Of a DNA stretch of 64,000 nt, positions 9,840-17,943 are shown piece after piece (the first letter of the stretch is position 1; every line of letters starts with the position of its first letter). The notes beneath the pieces are model-generated. The model saw only the letters and a program-made list of their open reading frames with translations. It did no database searches and was not told the origin of the DNA. The stretch covers positions 158,636 through 222,635 of the forward strand of contig NZ_JAKGCS010000005.1 in NCBI RefSeq assembly GCF_021556395.1, given 5' to 3'. Source of the DNA: Acuticoccus kalidii (GTDB lineage Bacteria; Pseudomonadota; Alphaproteobacteria; Rhizobiales; Amorphaceae). The translations under genes were made by a program, and so were the position numbers.

Positions 9840-10577
9840 GACTTTGGCCCGCTCATTGGCGAGATCCCGGTAGCGCTGTTGGCTGCCCTTGAGGTGGCGG
9901 CGCATCGCTTCGCGCGCGCCTTCGGGGTCCGACCGGCTGACGGCGGCGGCGACCTCGCGGTGTTCCTCGCAGATCATGTCGAGATATTCCGCGGTGTTCG
10001 CCTGGGGCGGGGAGAGGATGACCGAGCGCGGGATCGCCGTCAGCCCCATCACTTCGAGAAACTCGCGAAAGCGGGGATTGTTGGTGGCGTCGGCGAGGGC
10101 GAGGTGAAAGCGTAGATCGACCTCGGCCGCGCTCGTGCTCTTGTCGACGAGGCGCCGCATCTCCTCACATGCCTCGATGATGGCCTCTTCCTGGGCCGGC
10201 GAGCGGCGCACCGCCGCGATGGCGGCCGCTTCCGTCTCGACCGCTGCGCGCAATTCCAGCATCTCGATGATGGCGGAGATCTTGCCGAAATCGACGATCT
10301 CGAACGGCCGCCCGTTGGCCGGCTGCGGCTCGAGGACGAAGACGCCGGCGCCTTGGCGCGGCTCCACGAGTCCGTCGGCGCGCAACCCGGCGATCGCCTC
10401 GCGGATGACGGTGCGGCTCACGCTGAACTTTTCGGTGAGCCGGGTTTCCGGGGGAAGGCGGTCCCCCGGCTTGTAGAGGCCTTCGAGAATGTCGGTCCGC
10501 AGCGAATTGATGACGCCGATCACCAAGTTTCGGCGTGACTTTTTTTGCGGGGCTGCGGGTTCTTCCCACGTCGACAT
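9831..10577 (-). CDS. GntR-family regulator, FadR/FCD subfamily
   Basis: Transcription regulator of 248 residues: an N-terminal winged helix (LRTDILEGLYKPGDRLPPE, then VSRTVIREAIAGLRADGLVEPRQGAGVFV) and a C-terminal all-helical FCD ligand domain with the metal-site type pattern DLRFHLALADATNN and a later EEHREV. FCD regulators sense small acids such as sugar acids, and this one lies immediately upstream of kdgD on the same strand, so it probably controls kdgD and itself. The open frame extends 27 codons further, but the ATG at 10577 has GGGAGGG upstream and begins at the usual distance from the DNA-binding domain. Confidence 0.9.
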   Translation of the reverse strand: MSTWEEPAAPQKKSRRNLVIGVINSLRTDILEGLYKPGDRLPPETRLTEKFSVSRTVIREAIAGLRADGLVEPRQGAGVFVLEPQPANGRPFEIVDFGKISAIIEMLELRAAVETEAAAIAAVRRSPAQEEAIIEACEEMRRLVDKSTSAAEVDLRFHLALADATNNPRFREFLEVMGLTAIPRSVILSPPQANTAEYLDMICEEHREVAAAVSRSDPEGAREAMRRHLKGSQQRYRDLANERAKVII

Positions 10578-10681
10578 TCTTTCGGACCCTCCCTGTGACA
10601 TTCGACCATTGGAAGGCTTAGCCGACCAGACGGGGATGATCGAGATGTCATTGTGCAATTCATCGCAGTGAAGTGCGTCTT

Positions 10682-10708
10682 ATCATACGAATAAACTCAA
10701 AGTTTATT
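10682..10708. promoter_or_regulatory. AT-rich operator/stem-loop upstream of the GntR gene
   Basis: An AT-rich island in GC-rich DNA contains ATCATACGAAT (10682-10692) and, overlapping it, a perfect 8-bp inverted repeat AATAAACT / AGTTTATT with a 3-base spacer (10690-10708). The position between the small unknown gene and the GntR gene suggests an autoregulatory operator or promoter region; it could also act as a terminator for the upstream gene. Confidence 0.45.
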
Positions 10709-10724
10709 TGGATGGGCGCCCGGC

Positions 10725-11414
10725 TCACGCAACCGCAGCATCCGCGACGGTGATCTGAAGCTGGTAGATCCCGAGATTATCCACAGATTGGGCGCCGAGG
10801 CTGGCGAAGGCATCGGCGGACAGGCGCGCGCGGCAGAGATTTGCAAATCGGTCCGCGTCCCCCCAGCCTTCGACGATCGCGATCCAGGCTGGAATCCGGT
10901 TCGCCTCGCCGCGCGCCTTACGCTCGGCGGTGTCGATGGCGCTCGCCGCGCGATCGGCGACGAGGAGGTGCGCGCCCGCGACCTCCGGCAGCGCGGCGAT
11001 GTCTTCGAGATGGGCCCAGGCGCGCGCTTGGTGTCCGGGGGCATCGTCGTCCGCGACGTCATAGCGGAGCGTCGCGCAGAGCCCGCCTTCGGTGCGGCCG
11101 GTGGTGTGGGCGACGTTCACCAGCGAACGGTTCACGCCGCGAAAATGCTTCACCGAATCGACCGTCCACGGCGTCGGATTGTTGAGGCGGTCCTGGTAGG
11201 CGGGGCTCTTCAGGACGTCGAGCGACTGGGCCTCGTACAGGTTGAAGAATTCGAGGTCGGCGTCGATCGCGATATAGCGCCGGCCGCGATGGAAGCCGGG
11301 GATCTCGACGCGCTCCAGCATGTGCTCGTTGCCGTGCCAATCATAGAATTGGTCGCGCCCCTCGGGGACGATATCATGCCAGATCGCGACGGCTCCGCGT
11401 CCTAATAGTGCCAC
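10725..11414 (-). CDS. Conserved protein of unknown function, dimeric alpha/beta-barrel-like
   Basis: Soluble protein of 229 residues starting at GTG (11414) with GGGAGAAGG upstream. Two similar halves are suggested: WHDIVPEGRDQFYDWHGNEHMLERVEIPGF near the N-terminus, and WIAIVEGWGDADRFANLCRARLSADAF followed by YQLQITVAD near the C-terminus. The W(H/Y)xxHxxEH-type motif is seen in EthD/DUF4286-like dimeric alpha/beta-barrel proteins that bind small aromatic or hydrophobic ligands, but I cannot assign an activity. It is divergent from the IclR regulator, sharing an inverted-repeat control region, so it may act in the same pathway as the IclR-led transporter and AroE-like dehydrogenase. Confidence 0.75.
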   Translation of the reverse strand: MALLGRGAVAIWHDIVPEGRDQFYDWHGNEHMLERVEIPGFHRGRRYIAIDADLEFFNLYEAQSLDVLKSPAYQDRLNNPTPWTVDSVKHFRGVNRSLVNVAHTTGRTEGGLCATLRYDVADDDAPGHQARAWAHLEDIAALPEVAGAHLLVADRAASAIDTAERKARGEANRIPAWIAIVEGWGDADRFANLCRARLSADAFASLGAQSVDNLGIYQLQITVADAAVA

Positions 11415-11437
11415 GCGCCTTCTCCCTTTCCGTGTTT

Positions 11438-11454
11438 TTGGAAACCTATTCCAA
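11438..11454. promoter_or_regulatory. Putative IclR operator
   Basis: Inverted repeat TTGGAA-ACCTA-TTCCAA in the 83-base spacer between the divergent unknown gene (start 11414) and the IclR gene (start 11498). IclR-family operators of the TGGAA-type with a short spacer are well known, so this is the likely site by which the adjacent regulator controls both directions. Confidence 0.65.
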
Positions 11455-11497
11455 TTTCCTGCCGCTCGCTATAGTCTCCCCTCGCGGAGGGCGAAGA

Positions 11498-12319
11498 ATG
11501 ACCGTAGCGGCTGTCGATCGTTGTCTCAGATTGATCGAGGCGCTCGCCGGCGAACCGGAGCCGGTCGAGCTGTCGTCGCTTGCCGCGCGCGTCGATCTGC
11601 CGATGAGCGCGACGCATCGGACGCTCGCGGCGATGAGCGCCCGCGGCTGGGTCATCCAGGATCCGGCGAGCCAGGGATATGCCCTGTCGCTCCGTCTCGC
11701 CGCGCTCGGCTTTCGCAATCTCGACGCCCGCTCGCTGCCCGATGTCGTGCAGGACGTGCTCGACCGTCTCGCCACCACGACGCATGAATATTGCCGCCTC
11801 GCGATCCTCGAAGGGGAAGACCTGGTCTGGGTGGCGCGGGCCCAGGGGGCGACCGTCGGCCTGCGCTACGATCCCGACATGGGCGAGGAAATCGTGTTGC
11901 ATGCGACCGCCAACGGAAAGGCATGGCTGGCGACGCTCGACGAGGCGGAGGCGCGGCGCATCCTGACCGCGCGCGGCTTTGCGACATCGCGCCCGCTCGG
12001 TCCGCGATGCATCGCCGATCTCGACGGCCTCCTCGCCGAACTCGAACGGGTGCGGCGCAACCGCTATGCGACCGCGATCGAGGAGGCGGAGGAGGGGACG
12101 GCTGCGGTCGCGATCCCGTTCCGCGCGGGGGAGGGACAGACCTCGCCCGTCGCCGGCACGATCAGCGTCGCGGGTCCGCTGACGCGTTTTCCGCCGGAGC
12201 GGCACCGCGCGCTCGCCGACGCTTTGGAGAGCGCGGCGGCCGAACTCGCGACGCTCTGGCCCATCCGCGCCTATGGCCGCACCGGCCGCGCCGTCAGCCA
12301 ACAGGCCCGCGTCGCATGA
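11498..12319 (+). CDS. IclR-family transcription regulator
   Basis: Regulator of 273 residues with the IclR layout: N-terminal helix-turn-helix (AAVDRCLRLIEALAGEPEPVELSSLAARVDLPMSATHR cut here by the family pattern; recognition helix around residues 30-45) and a C-terminal GAF-like effector domain with EYCRLAILEGEDLVW, HATANGKAWLA and the final SPVAGTISVAGPLTRF block. The ATG at 11498 has GGAGGG eight bases upstream. Its stop overlaps the ATG of the first permease, so it is the first gene of the transporter operon and probably autoregulated through the inverted repeat at 11438-11454. Effector unknown; aromatic or shikimate-like acids are common for the family. Confidence 0.92.
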   Translation: MTVAAVDRCLRLIEALAGEPEPVELSSLAARVDLPMSATHRTLAAMSARGWVIQDPASQGYALSLRLAALGFRNLDARSLPDVVQDVLDRLATTTHEYCRLAILEGEDLVWVARAQGATVGLRYDPDMGEEIVLHATANGKAWLATLDEAEARRILTARGFATSRPLGPRCIADLDGLLAELERVRRNRYATAIEEAEEGTAAVAIPFRAGEGQTSPVAGTISVAGPLTRFPPERHRALADALESAAAELATLWPIRAYGRTGRAVSQQARVA

Positions 12320-13080
12320 GCGTTTCACGCACCCGCCGCATTCTGGAGCCGCTTTTGTGGTTCGCCGGGTTGATGGTGGTCTGGGAGCTCGTCGTCCGGC
12401 TCGCGGACGTGCCGTCCTTCATGCTGCCGGCGCCGTCGGTCTTCCTAATGCGCATCGTGGAGGAGCATGACCGGCTCCTCCATCACGGCCTCATCACCAC
12501 GCGGATGATCCTCTACGGGTTCGTGGCGGGAGCGGTGCCGGGGGTCGCGCTCGGCTATCTGATCGCCCGCTCGCGAACCTGCGAGAGGCTGCTCTATCCG
12601 ATCATCATCTTCATCCAGGGCCTGCCGAAGATCACGCTCGCCCCGCTGCTTCTCGTGTGGTTCGGCTTCGGTCCGTTCCCGATCGTGCTTCTGACCGGCC
12701 TCGTCACCTTCTTCCCGGTGCTCGTCGACGCGGTGGCCGGCTTCAAGTCGGTCGATCCCCGGCTCTATTATCTGACGCGCTCGATGGGCGGCTCCTGGTG
12801 GCGCACGTTCGTGTCGATCGAGCTGCCGTCGGCGGCGCCGCAGATCTTCTCCGGCCTCAAGATCACCATCGTCATCGCCGTCACGGTGGTGATCGTGGTG
12901 GAGTGGCTGAACTCCAATAATGGCCTCGGTTATCTCGTCCTGCGGGCGATGGATTCGACCGACACGGCCTTCATTTTCGCGATCCTCGTCGTCGGCTCCA
13001 CGGTGGGCGTCGTCCTCAGCTACGGCGTCACCCTCGCCGAGCAGGCCCTCCTGCCATGGAGGCGGCGCGATCGACGCTGA
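12316..13080 (+). CDS. ABC transporter permease, SsuC/TauC type
   Basis: Membrane permease of 254 residues with about six segments and the EAA-type cytoplasmic loop (VDPRLYYLTRSMGGSWWRTF...LPSAAPQIFSGLK). The family imports sulfonates, nitrate, pyrimidine precursors, or aromatic acids together with an NMT1/SsuA-like binding protein. The ATG overlaps the IclR stop (ATGA), and the sequence before it in this frame is unrelated coding of the regulator in another frame. A second homologous permease follows the binding protein, so the importer probably has a heterodimeric membrane core. Confidence 0.92.
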   Translation: MSVSRTRRILEPLLWFAGLMVVWELVVRLADVPSFMLPAPSVFLMRIVEEHDRLLHHGLITTRMILYGFVAGAVPGVALGYLIARSRTCERLLYPIIIFIQGLPKITLAPLLLVWFGFGPFPIVLLTGLVTFFPVLVDAVAGFKSVDPRLYYLTRSMGGSWWRTFVSIELPSAAPQIFSGLKITIVIAVTVVIVVEWLNSNNGLGYLVLRAMDSTDTAFIFAILVVGSTVGVVLSYGVTLAEQALLPWRRRDRR

Positions 13081-13142
13081 ACGGCACCGACAGGCGGCAT
13101 GATCCGAAGAAGGTCAGCCGAAACAACACGGAGGAAACGACC

Positions 13143-14135
13143 ATGAAATCGCTCGTGACGACCATTCTCGCCGGCTGCGCGCTTGCGTTGCCGCACGCCG
13201 CGATGGCGGCCGATCCCGTCAAGCTGACGATGAACTGGACGGCGGACTCGGCCCATCTCGGTTTCGCGATGGCGAAGGCGAAGGGCTTTTACGCCGACGA
13301 AGATCTCGACGTGACGCTCGAAGAGGGGCGCGGCTCCTCGGTCGCGGCGCAGCTCGTCGCGACGGGGCGCACCGAGATCGGCCTCGCCGACGCCGGCGCC
13401 GCACTCAACGTCGCCGCCCAGGGCGCGCCGATCGAGGTGATCGCGACGATCTGGAAGTCCGGGCAGTTCGGCGTCCAGTATCTCGCCGATTCCGGGATCT
13501 CGACGCCCGCCGACCTCAAGGGCAAATCGGTCGCGGTGGCGCCCGGCACGGCGATGGTGCCGCTCTTCGGCGCCTTCCTGGCCGCCAACGGGATGAGCGA
13601 GAGCGACGTCGATATCGTCAACGCGACGCAGAGCGCCGCCCTCGGCCTCCTCGCGAAGGGCGATATCGATGCGATCGCCGAGACGCCGGAAAACACCGTC
13701 GTGCCGCTCGAGGCGGAGGGGCTCGATGTCGAGAATATGTACTTCTACAACAACGGCGTTCCGGTGGTGAGCCTCAGCCTCATCGCCCGCTCCGACAAGG
13801 TCGAACAGAATGCCGACCTTTATGAGCGCTTCATCCGCGCCACGCTGAAAGGGTGGCAGGCCGCGATGGAGGATCCCGAGGCCGCGGTCGACGCGCTCCT
13901 CGCCGAGTTCCCCGAGACGGAGAACACCAAGGACGCGCTGCTGCAGGGCGCGAAATACTCCTTCGCGTCGGTCTGCCCCGGCGGCGCGGGCGATGCGATC
14001 GGCGTCACCGATGACGACACCTGGAGCGAGATTTACGACGTGATGACGACGGCCATGGGCTTTTCAAGCGATCGGCCGGTGACCGATTATTACACGCTCG
14101 ACCTCCTCCCGGCCGAGCCGATCACCTGCCCCTGA
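13143..14135 (+). CDS. ABC transporter substrate-binding protein, NMT1/SsuA-like
   Basis: Periplasmic binding protein of 330 residues. Residues 1-22 form a Sec signal peptide (short positive N-terminus, hydrophobic core, cleavage after AMA). The mature part begins VKLTMNWTADSAHLGFAMAKAKGFY, the signature of the NMT1/ThiY/SsuA group, followed by VAPGTAMVPLFGAFLAANG. The ATG at 13143 has a clear GGAGG site. It lies between two permeases in one operon. Likely ligands in this group are small sulfonates, pyrimidine-like molecules or aromatic acids; the co-transcribed AroE-family enzyme favours a cyclic hydroxy acid, but this is inference. Confidence 0.92.
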   Translation: MKSLVTTILAGCALALPHAAMAADPVKLTMNWTADSAHLGFAMAKAKGFYADEDLDVTLEEGRGSSVAAQLVATGRTEIGLADAGAALNVAAQGAPIEVIATIWKSGQFGVQYLADSGISTPADLKGKSVAVAPGTAMVPLFGAFLAANGMSESDVDIVNATQSAALGLLAKGDIDAIAETPENTVVPLEAEGLDVENMYFYNNGVPVVSLSLIARSDKVEQNADLYERFIRATLKGWQAAMEDPEAAVDALLAEFPETENTKDALLQGAKYSFASVCPGGAGDAIGVTDDDTWSEIYDVMTTAMGFSSDRPVTDYYTLDLLPAEPITCP

Positions 14136-14169
14136 TCCGGCCGGCCCCGTGGCAACGCAGGACCCTACG

Positions 14170-14970
14170 ATGACGACGGGCGCGCGCGGATGGTCGATCC
14201 GCGCGCGCGCCTTCGATGGTCGCGTCCTCGCGGGGATCGTCTACCCGCTCCTCGCTATCGCGATCGTGTTCGGCCTCTGGGAAGGGGTGATCCGTCTCTT
14301 CGACGTGCCGGTCTGGCTCGTGCCGAAGCCGAGCGATTTTCTGGGCCGCTTCGCCACCGAATTGCCGACGCTCGCCGCGGCGGCCTGGGCGACCTCGGTG
14401 CGGATCTTCTTCGGCTTTCTGCTCGGCGTCGCCGTTGCGGTGCCGCTCGCGCTGGCGCTCGTCTCGATCCCGGCGCTGGAGCGCGGGCTCTATCCGGTTA
14501 TCGTCTTCCTCAACATCATGCCGAAGACGGTGATCGGGCCGATCCTCATCGTCTGGTTCGGCATCGGGCCGATGGTCGCCGTGCTGATCGTCTTCCTGAT
14601 GTGCTTCTTTCCCGTCCTCGTCGACGCGATGTCGGGCTTTCGGGCGGTCGACCCGCGGCTCCATTACATCACCCGCTCGATGGGCGCGACGTCGTTCCAG
14701 ACCTTCCGCCATATCCGCCTGCCGGCCTCGATGCCGCACATTTATTCGGGGATGCGCATCGGCATCATCAAGGCGGTCGAGGGCGTGATCATCGCCGAGT
14801 TCATCGCCTCGAACGCGGGGCTCGGCCATCTCATCATGCGGGCGTCGAGCTACATGGACATGCCGCTGATGTTCTGCGGGCTGATCGCGACGGCGATCGT
14901 CGCCCTGATCTTCAACGCCATCATGACGCTCCTCGGACGCGTCCTGATGCCATGGGCGCGCCGCGTATGA
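14170..14970 (+). CDS. ABC transporter permease, SsuC/TauC type (second)
   Basis: Second permease of the importer, 266 residues, about six membrane segments, with the EAA loop VDPRLHYITRSMGATSFQTFRHIRLPASMPHIYSG. It is clearly paralogous to the permease at 12316-13080. A GTG at 14149 could extend it by seven residues, but ATG 14170 has AGGA at the right distance. Its stop overlaps an ATG of the ATPase frame (ATGA). Two different permeases flanking one binding protein suggest a heterodimer. Confidence 0.92.
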   Translation: MTTGARGWSIRARAFDGRVLAGIVYPLLAIAIVFGLWEGVIRLFDVPVWLVPKPSDFLGRFATELPTLAAAAWATSVRIFFGFLLGVAVAVPLALALVSIPALERGLYPVIVFLNIMPKTVIGPILIVWFGIGPMVAVLIVFLMCFFPVLVDAMSGFRAVDPRLHYITRSMGATSFQTFRHIRLPASMPHIYSGMRIGIIKAVEGVIIAEFIASNAGLGHLIMRASSYMDMPLMFCGLIATAIVALIFNAIMTLLGRVLMPWARRV

Positions 14971-14993
14971 CGCGCGCCGAACGAGGGAATGAG

Positions 14994-15776
14994 ATGGCGA
15001 CCGGCGCATCGATCGAGGCGAAGGGCCTCACCAAGGTCTATGGCGAGGGACCGTCAGCCTATCACGCGCTGGGGCCGATCGATCTCGATATCGCGCCGGG
15101 CGAGTTCGTCAGCCTCATCGGCCCGTCCGGCTGCGGCAAGTCGACGACGCTGCTCCTCGTCTCCGGCCTCGAGCCGCAGACCGCCGGCACGGTCGCGGTC
15201 GACGGCAAGCCGCTCACGGCGCCGATTTCCGATGTCGGCATCGTCTTCCAGGACCATCTGCTGCTCGAATTTCGCACCGCGATGAAGAACGTGATGCTCC
15301 AGCAGGAGATCCGCCGCCTCGACCGCAAGCGGATCGAGGAGCGGGCGCACACGCTGTTCGCGCGTCTCGGCCTCGAAGGGGCGGAACAGCGCTATCCGTG
15401 GCAGCTTTCGGGCGGTATGCGCCAGCGCGTGTCGATCGCCCGCGCGCTCGTTCACGACCCCTCGATGCTCCTGATGGACGAACCGTTCGGGGCGCTCGAC
15501 GCGATCACCCGCACCCAGATCCGCCACGACCTCGAAATGTTGTGGCTCGACACCCGCAAGACGGTCCTCTTCATCACCCACTCGATCGAGGAGGCCGTGG
15601 GTCTTTCGGACCGTGTTCTTGTGATGTCGAAGGGGCCGGGAACGATCGTCGACGAGATCAGGATCGACCTGCCGCGGCCGCGTCCGGCCCATCTCGGCGA
15701 GTATCCAGAATTCGCGGCCTACGCCAAGCGCATCTATGCGACGTTCGAGAAGCTCGGCGTCTATCAGTTCCACTGA
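14994..15776 (+). CDS. ABC transporter ATP-binding protein, SsuB/TauB type
   Basis: ATPase of 260 residues with Walker A GPSGCGKST, Q-loop VFQDHLLL, signature LSGGMRQR, Walker B LLMDEPFGALD and H-loop FITHSIEEA. It energises the two SsuC-like permeases just upstream. An in-frame ATG at 14967 overlaps the permease stop, but the ATG at 14994 has GAGGGA upstream and gives a normal N-terminus; either is possible. The stop codon overlaps the start of the AroE-like gene (TGATG), so translation is likely coupled. Confidence 0.93.
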   Translation: MATGASIEAKGLTKVYGEGPSAYHALGPIDLDIAPGEFVSLIGPSGCGKSTTLLLVSGLEPQTAGTVAVDGKPLTAPISDVGIVFQDHLLLEFRTAMKNVMLQQEIRRLDRKRIEERAHTLFARLGLEGAEQRYPWQLSGGMRQRVSIARALVHDPSMLLMDEPFGALDAITRTQIRHDLEMLWLDTRKTVLFITHSIEEAVGLSDRVLVMSKGPGTIVDEIRIDLPRPRPAHLGEYPEFAAYAKRIYATFEKLGVYQFH

Positions 15777-16546
15777 TGGCGCGCGCCCGGCATTATCTCA
15801 TGGTGGCGGCGCCGATCACCAGCGTACGCACGCCGCCGCTCCTCGAGGCCTGGTTCGCCGCGCGGGGGATTCCGGCGCGATGCGACGTGCGTCATGTGGA
15901 GCTCGCCGACCTCGATGCGCTGATGGACGAGGTCCGGGCGGACGAGACGCTCGATGGTCTGATGGTCTCGATGCCGCTGAAGCGGGCGATGCTGCCCCTC
16001 CTCGATAGTGTCAGCGAAACCGCGCGTGCCGTGGGGAGTGTCAACGCCGTGAAGCGCGTCGGCGCCCGGGGTCTCGTGGGCGACCAGTTTGACGGGATCG
16101 CCCTCGCGCGGGCGGTCGCGGCGCGCGGCGTGGACCTTGCGGCGGCGCGCGTCACGCTCGCGGGTGTCGGCGGGGCGGGCCTTGCGATCGCGCTCGCCTT
16201 CGCCGAGGCGGGATGCACCGCCCTCACGCTCGTCGACACCGAACACGGGCGGCTCGCCGAGGCGGCGGCGCTCCTGAAGCGGCCGCCTTCGATGCTCGCC
16301 CCCGGCGATCCGCGCCCCGCCGCCGACATCCTGATCAACGCGACGCCGCTCGGCATGGCGGCGGACGATCCGAGCCCCTTCTCGGCCGAGGAGGTCGGCG
16401 CGGCCGCGCTCGTCGCCGACATCGTGGCCGTGCCGAACGAGACGCGGCTCGCGGACCTTGCCCGGACGATGGCCGTTCCGCTGGTCTCCGGCTACGACAT
16501 GGTGACGTTCCAGATCGACCCGATCGGCGCCTTCCTCACGAGCTGA
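15776..16546 (+). CDS. AroE-family (shikimate/quinate dehydrogenase-like) oxidoreductase
   Basis: Protein of 256 residues with the shikimate dehydrogenase fold: catalytic-type Lys in VSMPLKRAM, SVNAVKR and GDQFDGIALA for substrate contacts, glycine-rich VGGAGLA for NAD(P), then NATPLGM and the C-terminal GYDMVTFQIDPIGAF. The N-terminal substrate serines (normally S-L-S) read ITSVRTP, so the substrate may differ from shikimate. It is translationally coupled to the ATPase of an NMT1-type importer, unlike housekeeping aroE. A plausible role is to oxidise the imported hydroxy acid, for example a quinate or shikimate analogue. Ends only 12 bases from a convergent gene. Confidence 0.85.
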   Translation: MARARHYLMVAAPITSVRTPPLLEAWFAARGIPARCDVRHVELADLDALMDEVRADETLDGLMVSMPLKRAMLPLLDSVSETARAVGSVNAVKRVGARGLVGDQFDGIALARAVAARGVDLAAARVTLAGVGGAGLAIALAFAEAGCTALTLVDTEHGRLAEAAALLKRPPSMLAPGDPRPAADILINATPLGMAADDPSPFSAEEVGAAALVADIVAVPNETRLADLARTMAVPLVSGYDMVTFQIDPIGAFLTS

Positions 16547-16562
16547 GGCCGCCGCCCTCAGC
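16542..16562. terminator. Shared hairpin between convergent genes
   Basis: Perfect 7-bp inverted repeat GCTGAGG / CCTCAGC with a 7-base loop that overlaps the stop codons of both the AroE-like gene (plus) and the LVIVD gene (minus). No T-tract in either direction; a bidirectional end-of-transcript hairpin is likely. Confidence 0.4.
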
Positions 16563-17814
16563 CCGAATATTCGAGGATATAGAGCCCGCCATTATAGTCG
16601 TTCGCGTAGACGAGCCCGTTCTTGTCGACATAGACGTCGCAGCTCTGGATCACCTTCGCCCGGTTCGGCCGGTGGTCGACGAGCCGCTCCGGCGCGCCCG
16701 GCACATAGGCCGCCGTCTCGACCGGCCGATAGGGATCGGCGATCGAGAAGACGCGGATCCCGGCATTCTGGAAGGTGGTGAAGATCAGCTCTTCGCTGAC
16801 GAAGCCATCCGGCCGGTTCTCATAGAGATTGTGCGGTCCGAAATGGCCGCCTTTGGCGACATAATCGTCCTCGTCCGGTTGAGGGACGGTGGCGATCGAG
16901 ATCGGGTTGTCGCGGACCGCGTTGTTGAAGATCCAGATGTGCTTCACCCCGTCCTCCTGATGGTCGAGGACCGCCTCGTCGAGGACCACGAGAAGCTCCC
17001 GCTCGGGCAGCGGCAGGCAATTGTGGGTGCCGCCGCCATAAGGCGGGCTCCAGTTCATGTGCCGGATCAGCTTCGGCTCGCTGCGGTCGGCGATGTCGAG
17101 GATCACCATCCCCGCATCGCGCCAGGCGGCATAGGCGGTGTCGCCGTGGATGATCGCGTGGTGGAGGCCGTAGCGCTTGCCGGGCGGCACGTCGGACACC
17201 TCGCCGCCAGCGGTGTGCATGCCCGGAATCCACCACCGGCCGACCTCGCGCGGCTTCGTCGGATCCGCCATGTCGATGGTGATGAACATATAATCCGCGA
17301 ACCCGTCGAGCAGGGCGGAGGCGTAGGCGTAACGCCCGCCGGTGTACCAGATCCGATGGATGCCGGCCCCTTCGACGGGCATGAAGCCGATTTCACGCGG
17401 CGCGACGGGGTTCTTGATGTCGTAGACACTCATCCCCGCGGTCCAGTCGCGCGGGCGCTTGCCCACCTCGTCGATCCCGACGGTCTTGCCGACGGAGGTC
17501 GTATAATAGGCTTTCTCGTCGGCGAACTCGCTGGAGGCGAAGAGATCCTTGGCGTTGATGACGAGGAGGAGATCCTCGTGGGTCTGAAGGTGGATGTTCC
17601 AGGTGTTCGGCGGCGCGGGAATATAGGCGACGGGCTCGGGCGCGCGCGGATTGCGCACGTCGATGACGCTGAAGCCCTTGGAAAACATATGTCCGGTGAT
17701 GGCGTAGCCCTTGTTCACCATGAGCTGGACGCCGTCGGGGCGGCCGCCTTGGTCGCTGTGTCCGATCAGGGTGAGGTTGCGGGCGAGGTCGGCTTTCGCA
17801 AGCGTGTCGGTCAT
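16558..17814 (-). CDS. LVIVD-repeat beta-propeller-like protein
   Basis: Soluble protein of 418 residues without a signal peptide. It contains repeated strands of the LVIVD type (for example GFSVIDVRNPRAPEPVAYI, MSVYDIKNPVAPREIGFM, MVILDIADRSEPKLIRHM and IRVFSIADPYRPVETAAYV) spaced at about 70-100 residues, as in seven-bladed propellers. Conserved histidines and HDE-rich loops (GIHRIWY, GLHHAIIHGD, GGTHNCLP, HFGPHNLYEN) could line a metal or substrate site. Function of such bacterial proteins is not established. It is the last gene of a sugar-type ABC importer operon, about 130 bases after the binding protein, and may be a lactonase-like or isomerising enzyme for the imported compound; that is speculation. 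Confidence 0.8.
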   Translation of the reverse strand: MTDTLAKADLARNLTLIGHSDQGGRPDGVQLMVNKGYAITGHMFSKGFSVIDVRNPRAPEPVAYIPAPPNTWNIHLQTHEDLLLVINAKDLFASSEFADEKAYYTTSVGKTVGIDEVGKRPRDWTAGMSVYDIKNPVAPREIGFMPVEGAGIHRIWYTGGRYAYASALLDGFADYMFITIDMADPTKPREVGRWWIPGMHTAGGEVSDVPPGKRYGLHHAIIHGDTAYAAWRDAGMVILDIADRSEPKLIRHMNWSPPYGGGTHNCLPLPERELLVVLDEAVLDHQEDGVKHIWIFNNAVRDNPISIATVPQPDEDDYVAKGGHFGPHNLYENRPDGFVSEELIFTTFQNAGIRVFSIADPYRPVETAAYVPGAPERLVDHRPNRAKVIQSCDVYVDKNGLVYANDYNGGLYILEYSG

Positions 17815-17943
17815 GACGGAGATCCTCGGAAGGGGGGAGGGCGCGCCCGCTGATGGGGCCGCGTCGGCGCGGCCGGCCCGAAGGCGGTGCGGCGCGCGCG
17901 GGGGCGGTCCGGCCCGCGCGGGGCCGGACCGTGTGTCGGTGCG

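Noticed and set aside
16542..16562. Classical Rho-independent terminator
   Set aside because: A good stem but no run of T on either side; listed only as a low-confidence hairpin.
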